Source of the DNA: Flavobacteriales bacterium
Lineage (GTDB): Bacteria > Bacteroidota > Bacteroidia > Flavobacteriales_D > Cryomorphaceae
Assembly: GCA_020200995.1 (NCBI GenBank)
Contig: JAIVHQ010000279.1
Span: 1 to 7,355, forward strand
Direction of reading: 5' to 3'
Length of the DNA: 7,355 nt
The position numbers and the translations under genes are program-made. The notes below the pieces were generated by a model. It saw nothing but the letters and a program-made list of their open reading frames with translations, made no database searches and was not told where the DNA came from. How positions within the stretch are numbered: the stretch's first letter is position 1; each line of letters starts with the position of its first letter. This document shows, one piece after another, positions 1-7,000 of this stretch.

Positions 1-2
1 GC

Positions 3-242
3 CAATTTGATGACGGTTCTGACGAACGCGTGTCTTGGGAGGTCGATCCGACGTACACCGGATGGAGATTGCAATCTACATCTCTTGCCTTTGATGGCGT
101 TACGAATGAGAAACTTGAGAAAATAGTGGCAATCAGATTGATTTTGATATCCAGGAACAATATTCAACCTGACCCCCGCGAGGAGGTGGAATTTGGCTCC
201 GACTTTATGATATTCACACAGGGTGGACCCCTTGAACTTTAA
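3..242 (+). CDS. C-terminal end of an exported beta-sandwich protein (5' partial)
   Basis: The frame is open from the first complete codon at base 3 to a TAA at 240-242, so the window holds only the last 79 residues of a longer gene. The GTG at 30 is an internal valine codon and not a convincing start. The visible part contains Tyr-Thr-Gly-Trp-Arg-Leu, then a hydrophobic strand (IVAIRLILIS), a charged turn, and a final strand ending FGSDFMIFTQGG. This resembles the last strands of each domain in the next gene (a Trp-led strand, an I/L-rich strand, then a closing strand near 'DNIRL' or 'MELIF'). I therefore infer a carbohydrate-binding-like jelly-roll domain at the C terminus. The next start codon is only 11 bases away, so the two genes are probably co-transcribed. 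The exact family cannot be named from this fragment. Confidence 0.75.
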   Translation, partial: QFDDGSDERVSWEVDPTYTGWRLQSTSLAFDGVTNEKLEKIVAIRLILISRNNIQPDPREEVEFGSDFMIFTQGGPLEL

Positions 243-253
243 ATTTTTTGAAA

Positions 254-1477
254 ATGATCGCACAGCAATTTAAACCCCAAAGAATGCTGCCCGTTGCGGT
301 TATAGCAATCCTGCTTGCGGCCTTTCCTTCTTGCGTACAGTTCAAAACGCAGTCACTCTACACGGGCGAGATAGAGCGACCTAAACCGAAGAAACCCGAC
401 CGCATTGATCGGGTGGTGGAGCCTGTAATTTTTGCAGAATCTGACCGCGATGTGTGGGGTCTTGAAGAGGACGAATGCAAGGTGGCCTCATTGAGTACTG
501 ATGTGAGATACAATGACAAGCCATCGCTGAAAATTAAGTGGAACCTCGGGGCTGATGGCTGCACCTGGGCGGGCATTGGTATCGGCTGGGAAGGTTGGGC
601 CGGCAAGGACCTTTCGGCTATTATGGACCACGCAGGAATTTCTTTTTATGTGCGTACCATCGAAGGCAAGGCATTCAGCCTGCCATTTGTACTCACCCTC
701 GAAGACTACAGCGGCGGGATGGGATTTTGCTACACGGCCAATAAATATTTTGAACGCTCCGCGATAGACGAGGAGTGGCAGAATGTAATCGTTCCACTTT
801 CGGATTTCGACCTCGAAACTGAAAATCTCGATGTGACCAACATTAAGCAGCTCCAAATCGAACTTCAACAAAGTGGCGCTGTACATGTGGCCAACATGGA
901 GCTCATTTTTCACGAGTCTGAACCTCTGCAGCCATGGCTTGAAGAAGAGAAGCTTCCCGATCCGATCGATTTCCCGATTACCCTGTTTGACAATTCTTTT
1001 ATCAATGACAACGGCTGGGGTATGGTGAAATCCGATTGTCAGGATTTTCATATCGCTGATCGCGAAGATTCGGATAGCAAGGCCATTCACGCCGTTTGGG
1101 ACAATACTGCAGGCGATTGTCACTTGGTACAATTCGGAGCAAGTTGGAACAAGTGGCACCCGGTCGATATCACGCCTGTGATGGAATCCGGGGCTATTCA
1201 ATTTGAGATTAAATTGGCGGGGGAGCCCGGTGCCGACGGCATCAGTGTAAAACTTGGATTCGAAGATTACGACCGCGCAAAGACTTCCGTCAAATTGCAG
1301 AGCAGTCAAATCAGCTCCGGCGATTACCTCATGGGCTGGGCCACAGTGAGGGTACCTTTTGAGTCACTTCCTGAGACGATCGATTTCACCCGTATCAAGC
1401 ATTTCTTCGTCTCACCTGAGGGCAAAGGCGAATTTTGGATGGACAACATTCGCCTTGTTGACATCGAAGTGAACTGA
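254..1477 (+). CDS. Exported, probable lipoprotein with two tandem beta-sandwich (CBM-like) domains
   Basis: This is a 407-residue protein if it starts at ATG 254; a TTG at 248 and an ATG at 284 are alternatives. The N terminus has a basic stretch (K7, R10), a hydrophobic core (residues 12-24) and FPSC with Cys27. That suggests a type II signal peptide, although Phe at -3 is a poor lipobox residue, so type I export is possible. Residues 34-56 are rich in Pro, Lys and Arg and look like a linker. Two homologous domains follow, at about 58-222 and 242-405. Each has a Cys pair (C75/C103 and C262/C289) and a closing strand (HVANMELIF and FWMDNIRLV). The fold resembles galactose-binding-like or CIA30/CBM11-type jelly rolls, so glycan binding at the cell surface is an inference. 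There are no catalytic motifs. The upstream gene ends 11 bases before and seems to end in a similar domain, suggesting an envelope operon. No Shine-Dalgarno sequence is visible, as is common in Bacteroidota. Confidence 0.85.
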   Translation: MIAQQFKPQRMLPVAVIAILLAAFPSCVQFKTQSLYTGEIERPKPKKPDRIDRVVEPVIFAESDRDVWGLEEDECKVASLSTDVRYNDKPSLKIKWNLGADGCTWAGIGIGWEGWAGKDLSAIMDHAGISFYVRTIEGKAFSLPFVLTLEDYSGGMGFCYTANKYFERSAIDEEWQNVIVPLSDFDLETENLDVTNIKQLQIELQQSGAVHVANMELIFHESEPLQPWLEEEKLPDPIDFPITLFDNSFINDNGWGMVKSDCQDFHIADREDSDSKAIHAVWDNTAGDCHLVQFGASWNKWHPVDITPVMESGAIQFEIKLAGEPGADGISVKLGFEDYDRAKTSVKLQSSQISSGDYLMGWATVRVPFESLPETIDFTRIKHFFVSPEGKGEFWMDNIRLVDIEVN

Positions 1478-1607
1478 TCCGGTAAGTCCGCCATTTTTCC
1501 TTTTGCTGCACTGGTTTTTCGCCTGTAAAGTGTTTTTTTGACGCTAAGTAAGCCTTGAGATTTATTTTCACGTTTTGATATTTCGCTGCCGCGAATTGAT
1601 GAGTTTT

Positions 1608-1622
1608 TGCCTATTTTAGGCA
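1608..1622. repeat. Small perfect hairpin upstream of the glycogen synthase gene
   Basis: TGCCTA-TTT-TAGGCA forms a 6-bp perfect stem with a 3-base loop, ending 24 bases before the ATG at 1647. Part of it (TATTTTAG, 1612-1619) differs at one position from the Bacteroidota -7 box TAnnTTTG, but I see no TTTG at the matching -33 distance. It could be an operator, a leader-RNA hairpin, or chance. The rest of the 1478-1646 spacer holds T-rich tracts, including eight Ts around 1532-1539, and no recognisable gene or clear terminator. Confidence 0.3.
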
Positions 1623-1646
1623 TCAACTTAAAATACAAGAGACCGC

Positions 1647-3358
1647 ATGGCAGCCGATAAAGAAAGTCCAATAGTTGTAGAATGCGCATGGGAAGTGTGC
1701 AATCAGGTAGGAGGAATATACACCGTAATTCGGTCAAAAGTGCCCGCCGCCGTTGAGGCTTGGGGCGACAATTACTGTCTGCTCGGACCTTTGGAAGACA
1801 AAGATATTGCTGCTGAATTTGACCAAATTCACAACCTTTCCGACCCCATTGGGCGCGCGGTTGAGAAGATGCGAAACATGGGCTACGAAGTGTGGTACGG
1901 GCACTGGCTCGTAACAGGACGCCCCAAGGCCATTCTGCTCAATCCCCAGAATGTTTATAACCGCCTCGACACCCTCCACCGCCACCTCAAGGATGACCAC
2001 GGCATCTTCGTGAATAAAGAGGATGCGCTTCTGGAAAAAATGATCCTTTGGTCTGACCTCAACCGCACCTTTTTTACCATTTTGAGCAAGGAAGTCCTCA
2101 AGGGAAAACGAGAGCTTATCGGACATTTTCACGAATGGATGGCGAGCCTGCCCATCCTCGATATCAAGCGAGATAAACTCCCTGTGTCGACCGTTTTTAC
2201 CACCCACGCCACCATGCTCGGTCGGTACCTCGCCGGCAGTGACAATGATTTTTACAAAAAAATCAACCATTACGACTGGGCCCTCGAATCCAAGCGGTTT
2301 GGCATCCTTCCGCAGGTTCAAATCGAGCGGTTAACCTCCGCCGCAGCAGATTGCTTCACTACGGTGAGCGAAGTGACCGGGCTCGAATGCGAGCACCTCC
2401 TCGGCAAGAAGCCGGATGGCTTGAGGACACGATGTACTTCTTCACCTCCGGACGGTACGAGTACAAAAACAAAGGATTCGACATTACCCTCATGGCCCTT
2501 AAGTGGCTTAACATGATGATGGAACGAGAGGGTATTAAGAAAACGGTGGTGATGTTTTTCATTACCAAACGCCCCACCTGGTCCATCAATCCCGACGTGC
2601 TTGAATCGCGCGGCGTGATGCAGGAAATCAGAAGAAACTGCGAAGCCATTGAAAAGCAACTCGGCGAGCGCCTGTTTTACGCAGCCTCCAGTTCGCGCGA
2701 CGAACACAGGCTTCCCGACCTCAATCTATTGATCGACGACTACTGGAAGCTGCGTTACCGACGTACCATTCAGTCGTGGAAAACAAAAGCATGGCCCATC
2801 ATTGTGACCCACAACCTGGTGAACGACATTGAAGACGAACTCCTCTCTTACCTCCGAAACGAGCAGATGGTCAACTCTCCCCTCGACCGCGTTAAAGTGG
2901 TGTACCACCCCGACTTTATCGAGTCCACCAATCCCCTGTTCGGGATGGATTACGGTCAGTTTGTGCGCGGTTGCCACCTCGGAATCTTTCCGAGCTACTA
3001 CGAGCCCTGGGGTTACACCCCGCTGGAATGCGTGGCCCGCGGGGTCCCCGCAGTTACATCCGACCTGTCAGGGTTTGGTAAATACGTGGAAGGCATGGAC
3101 GAAGACCACGAAGACAAAGGCGTATACGTGCTTCAAAGGCACAACCAAAGCCCCAAGAAAGCTGCGGAAAATCTTGCGCGGTTTATGCTTCATTTCGTTA
3201 AAACGACCACAAGGTACCGCATGATTCAGCGAAACAAACTCGAAGACTTTTCCGAAAGTTTTGACTGGAAGGTGCTGCTGGAGAATTACAAAGAGGCGTA
3301 CAGTTTCGCGAGTGTAAAATCGCGAAAGTCGATGAAAGCGTCAGTGTCCAAAAAATAA
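1647..3358 (+). pseudogene. GT3-family glycogen synthase, broken by a deletion with frameshift
   Basis: Glycogen synthase of the eukaryote-like GT3 family transfers glucose from UDP-glucose to glycogen in the cytoplasm. The first part (1647-2417, 257 residues, from ATG) shows AWEVCNQVGGIYTV with K31 (sugar-nucleotide site), HFHEW at 160-164, TTHAT at 185-189 and FTTVSE...HLLGKKPD. The second part (from about 2420, another frame) resumes with LEDTMYFFTSGRYEYKNKGFD and continues through FVRGCHLGIFPSYYEPWGYTPLE to a TAA at 3356-3358. It carries the catalytic E-x7-E pair (codons 3002 and 3026). Compared with animal GT3 enzymes recalled from memory, about 44 residues between 'KPD' and 'LDKTLYFF' are missing, including the PNGLN motif. 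The loss is 3n+1 bases, so the frame shifts. The original protein would have been near 613 residues, normal for the family. Arginines equivalent to two yeast G6P-contacting residues remain (codons 3218 and 3230), but the full arginine cluster does not. The cause may be true inactivation or an assembly error. Confidence 0.9.
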
Positions 3359-3389
3359 CTATTTTGATGTGAGACATGTAGAGCGTTGA

Positions 3390-3406
3390 GCCAAACCTGT
3401 GTTGGC
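3390..3406. terminator. Weak inverted repeat after glycogen synthase, doubtful terminator
   Basis: GCCAA (3390-3394) pairs with TTGGC (3402-3406) across a 7-base loop, 32 bases after the glycogen synthase stop codon. The stem is short and no T-run follows, so it is a poor intrinsic terminator. It is listed because no better candidate exists between 3359 and 3476. Confidence 0.15.
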
Positions 3407-3451
3407 GCATTCAAATACAGGACAAGCCAATGTTAAAGCGTGGGTCGTTTA

Positions 3452-3479
3452 CATTGCATTTCAACACTTCGCTGCAATG
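3452..3479. repeat. Inverted repeat overlapping the start of the degraded reading frame
   Basis: CATTGCA (3452-3458) and TGCAATG (3473-3479) are perfect 7-base complements separated by 14 bases. The right arm contains the ATG at 3477 that would start the TPR-like remnant. As RNA it could fold over that start codon; as DNA it could be a binding site. A chance origin is possible. Confidence 0.3.
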
Positions 3480-3902
3480 GGGAAATTGATGAGGTGCGTC
3501 GGGTTATCAATGGCTGCGGCAATGTTGTTGTGACTTTCGGCAAATGTGGTTTTCGCGGTGTCGGGCCCGACACCGAGTCTTGACAGTCTTAAAAGTGAAG
3601 TGGAGCACCTGATCTACGAGACCTTATTCTCTGATGCCCATAGATATGTGTGAAAAAACATTGAAAGTGAATTTCTTACCCCTGAAAAGCAATATTATTT
3701 GATTTCCCCGGTAAAGGATGTGTTGCGCCCTGTGGGGGAGGAGCATTTGACCCTGAAGCACTATGAAAAGGCCGTGAAATTTCTCGATACATTCAGTGAT
3801 AACAAGTACTTCGAAGCCCTGCTTACCCTGAGGCGTGCTGAATGTTACTTTAACAGGGAGCAAGCCGGGAGTGGGGTCTATATTCCCAAGGGCATTTCCT
3901 GA
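3477..3902 (+). pseudogene. Remnant of an exported TPR-like protein with in-frame TGA codons
   Basis: From ATG 3477 one frame reads MGKLMRCVGLSMAAAMLL, then a TGA (3531), then LSANVVFA, VSGPTPSLDSLKSEVEHLIYETLFSDAHRYV, a second TGA (3651), and a further 82 residues to a third TGA at 3900-3902. Skipping the first TGA gives a textbook signal peptide: basic n-region, hydrophobic core, and a plausible cleavage after VFA. The later part has helical TPR-like composition: HYEKAVKFLDTF, then NKYFEALLTLRRAECYF. In Bacteroidota, exported TPR segments like this often form the N terminus of sensor kinases or LuxR-type regulators, so this may be the surviving front end of one; that is inference. TGA ends the gene at 1477 and tryptophan uses TGG elsewhere in the window, so recoding is unlikely. 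No Shine-Dalgarno sequence is seen. The stretch after 3902 shows no convincing continuation. Confidence 0.6.
3556..3575. repeat. Perfect 20-bp palindrome
   Basis: The half-site CGGTGTCGGG is followed directly by its exact reverse complement, with no spacer. It lies inside the degraded TPR-like frame, just after the predicted signal-peptide cleavage region, where it encodes roughly VSGPTP. With equal base frequencies, about 0.007 perfect 20-bp palindromes would be expected in 7.3 kb, so chance is a poor explanation. It could be a dimeric-regulator site, a REP-like dispersed element, or the scar of a small insertion. Confidence 0.7.
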
Positions 3903-3942
3903 TTTTGCGGATTCAAATCAATGGCACACCATATTTCATCCT

Positions 3943-3959
3943 GCCGGCCCCTTGCCGGC
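3943..3959. repeat. GC-rich hairpin upstream of the CotH gene
   Basis: GCCGGC occurs twice (3943-3948 and 3954-3959) around CCCTT. Since GCCGGC is its own reverse complement, the two copies can pair as a strong 6-bp stem with a 5-base loop. No T-tract follows on either strand, so it is not a standard intrinsic terminator. It lies 13 bases before the promoter-like element. Confidence 0.35.
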
Positions 3960-3971
3960 CAACTGCTGCGT

Positions 3972-4002
3972 TTTGCTCCCCGCTATGAAATGCATATTTT
4001 CG
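3972..4002 (+). promoter_or_regulatory. Bacteroidota-type -33/-7 promoter candidate for the CotH gene
   Basis: TTTG (3972-3975) lies exactly 19 bases before TATTTTCG (3995-4002). This matches the Bacteroidota primary sigma factor consensus TTTG-n19-TAnnTTTG at all but one position (C for T at the seventh base of the -7 box). Transcription would begin near 4009, leaving a leader of only about ten bases before the ATG at 4019. This agrees with the lack of a Shine-Dalgarno sequence and suggests the CotH gene is transcribed on its own. Confidence 0.45.
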
Positions 4003-4018
4003 TAGTAATTCGATCCCA

Positions 4019-7000
4019 ATGAACTTCAACTCCATTCTTCGACGGATAATCGGTGTCGGTTCCGAACGAAGTTTTTTAATTCAGTGCAGGTCTTTGACGC
4101 TGATTTTTTTCGTGTTTTCAGTTCCTGTTCATGGTCAGGTGTTCATCAACGAAATTTGTGCTTCCAACTCAGAAATCATCACCGACGAGGACGGTGATTA
4201 CGAAGACTGGATCGAGCTTTACAATGCGGGCAGTGAACAGGTGAATCTCGAAGGGTTTTTCATTTCTGATGATGAAGCAAATCCGCTGATTTACGTGCTG
4301 CCCGACAAAATCATAGAGCCCAATGGGTTTCTTCTCGTGTGGGTTTCCGGCAAAGACAAAGTAGGGGCGGGTGGCGAAATCCACACCAATTTCCGCCTCA
4401 GTTCCGAAGGTGAGCCCGTGATTCTGTCTAACTCCGAAGGAGTTGTGGCAGACTTTGTCCCTGCTACGGCTTTGGCCAACAATATGTCGTACGGGCGCCA
4501 ATCCGACGGATCGGGCGATTTTTTATATTTTTTATCTCCCACAGCGGGCTTTACCAACAATAATGCGGAAGGGGCAGAAGCATTTCTGGCACCGCCCGAA
4601 CTGCTCACACCTTCCGGATTTTACACGGAGGATTTTGACCTAATGATTTCCCATCAGGATGCCGGGGTGGAATTGAGGTACACCCTGGACGGCAGCGTAC
4701 CTGATGAGAGTTCACCGCTCTACACAGGTCCGCTCCAAATCGAAAATCGGTTGGGAGATCCCGACGGAATTTCATCCATCCCCACCACTTCCTCTATAGT
4801 GCCCGCATGGTACCGTTGGTTTCCGCCCATGAACCCTGTTTACAAAGGTACTTCCGTGCGCGTAAGGGCATTTCGCGACGGTGACATTCCTTCCCTCACC
4901 ACCACGGGTACCTACATCGTAGACCCCGAAGCAGATTCCCGATACGACCTTGGCCGCGTGTGTATCACCCTTCCCGAAGAAAGCTTACTGGGGCCTGCAG
5001 GGATTTACACCAACTTTAATTCAACGGGCATCAACTGGGAGCGCGAGGCCCATTTTGAGCTGTTCGAGGCCGACGGGGCTCCCGTTTACGCATCCAATAT
5101 AGGCCTCCGCCTTCATGGCGGTAACTCCCGTCGATACGCAATCAAAAGTATGAGGCTTTACTTTCGGGGCCAATATGGAAAGACTGAATTGGATTACAAC
5201 ATCTTTGATGATGAAGAGGCTCCTGAGGTTCAGGAGCGGATGATTCTAAGAAATTCGGGGTCCGAATGGTCGCGTACCTATTTTCGAGACGCCTTTGCAC
5301 AGCAGCTCTTGCGCGGATATGCCGATTATGATTTCATGAACTACCGCCCGCTGGTGTCATTCATCAACGGTGAGTACTGGGGTATCCTCAACATCCGGGA
5401 GCGCTACGACGACAATTACATCAAAAACAACTACGGATACGAGCGCGATGAAATCGATATGCTCGAAGGGATTGCAACCCCCGTATATGGCAGCAGCGTA
5501 AGCTACAACAGCCTTCGCACACATTGGCAAAATGCCGATCTCAACAATGAGGATAATTTTCAGACGGTACGCGATCAAGTGGACATCGAGAACTTTCGCG
5601 ACCACCACATTCACCAGATCTTTGTCATGAACACCGATCAGCCCGGCAAGAATGTGCGATTCTGGAAGCCGAAAGCGGAGGGCGGTAAGTGGCGTTGGCT
5701 CCTCTTTGACCTCGACGACACATTTGCCTTCGGGCCCCATTGCGACTACGACAGGAACGGACTGGTCTATTGCACCGGGCTAGACAACGTGAACGCAACC
5801 ACGGCCAACCCCGCTTCCAACAGCCCCGCCTGGGCGCCCAACGGTCCTTCGCAAACCTTGCCGCTGAGGGCAATGATTCAGAGCGATTTTTTCAAATATG
5901 ATTTCATCAACCGCTTTGCTGATCTCCTCAACACCGCTTTTTTGCCGGAAAGGCTGGACGCAATAATCACTGAATTCGACGACCGCATCTCGCCCTACAT
6001 GCAAGAGCACTACGAGCGGTGGCACCGACCGGAACCCTCATTCAGGCAGGAGCACCTCGACCTGGTACGTACTTTCGCGGAAAACCGAAAAGGGGTGATG
6101 GAAGAAGACATGGTCAGTTTTTTCCAACTCTCGGGCTCCTATGATTTAACCGTGGATGTACAACCCGCGCAAGGCGGCTATGTCAAGGTCAATTCCATCG
6201 CCATTCACCCCGATTCCGTCTATATCGAAGGTGGAGGATCGTACCCCTGGAGCGGCAAGTATTACAATGATGTGGAGCTCCCGATATCTGCGCAGGCCGC
6301 ACCCGATCATGTTTTTTCGCACTGGCTCGAAACAGGCGATACGAGTGACACCCTTTACATATCGCCGAGCGATGATGTGACGTACACAGCGGTTTTCGAA
6401 CCGATTCCCACTGCAGAGCCTTTGCACTATTGGTCTTTTAACGACGGTGTTTGGATTACCCCTTTCTTTACGGTAGGCGGGGGCAGCCTTACGGCAAACA
6501 ATGCGGTGCCCTCCGTCTTCAATTTCGACGAAGGAGTTGGCTTTGACGCAGCGAATGTCCGGTTTGATCAACCCGCAGGCGACCACCTCCGCATCGAGCA
6601 GCCCGAAAATGTAGAGTTGATTTTTTCACTTCCCACCACCGGGTACAAGTCGCCGGTATTTTCTTACGAAGCCCGTCGATCGGGTCAGGGAGCAGGGCGC
6701 CACCTCATAAGCTTTTCAACCGACCTGGTTGAGTTCGTGCCGGTCGATAGCTTTGAAGTTTACAACGACGATCCCGTGGTCTATGAACGCGACTTCTCGA
6801 TGTTTGAAGGTGTTGTGGACAATCCCGATTTTGCCGTAAGGCTTACTATTACAGAGGGCGAAGGCGGAACAGCGGGCAATAATCGGTTTGACAATGTGGC
6901 ACTCGACGCCATTCCCTTTTCGGGCGGTAACCCGCCGCCGGGTATTTCCGAGCCGCTCTTCAGGCTGGAGCTCATTGCGGGAGATGGAATTGAGACCATT

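Noticed and set aside
30..242. Stand-alone 70-residue gene starting at GTG 30
   Set aside because: The frame is already open from the window edge and has no signal or start context, so it is better read as the tail of a longer gene.
488..1309. 273-residue open frame on the minus strand, opposite the two-domain protein
   Set aside because: It lies wholly antisense to a well-supported gene, has no recognisable domain or signal, and is explained by the codon bias of the + strand gene.
1734..2321. 195-residue open frame on the minus strand, opposite the glycogen synthase
   Set aside because: The + strand has unmistakable GT3 motifs here; the antisense frame has no family resemblance.
2403..2440. 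Programmed ribosomal frameshift at the glycogen synthase break
   Set aside because: There is no slippery heptamer at the junction, and about 44 conserved residues are absent, so shifting frame alone would not give a normal enzyme.
2351..3358. Second half of glycogen synthase as an independent gene
   Set aside because: Its first residues, up to about 2417, are out-of-frame translation of the first half, and the protein is only the C-terminal portion of the GT3 fold. It is a fragment of one broken gene.
3943..3959. Intrinsic terminator
   Set aside because: The stem is GC-rich but no T-run follows on either strand.
3477..4022. TGA recoded as an amino acid (alternative code or selenocysteine)
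   Set aside because: TGA acts as a normal stop at 1475-1477, tryptophan is encoded by TGG in the neighbouring genes, and no selenocysteine-type hairpin or enzyme context was seen.
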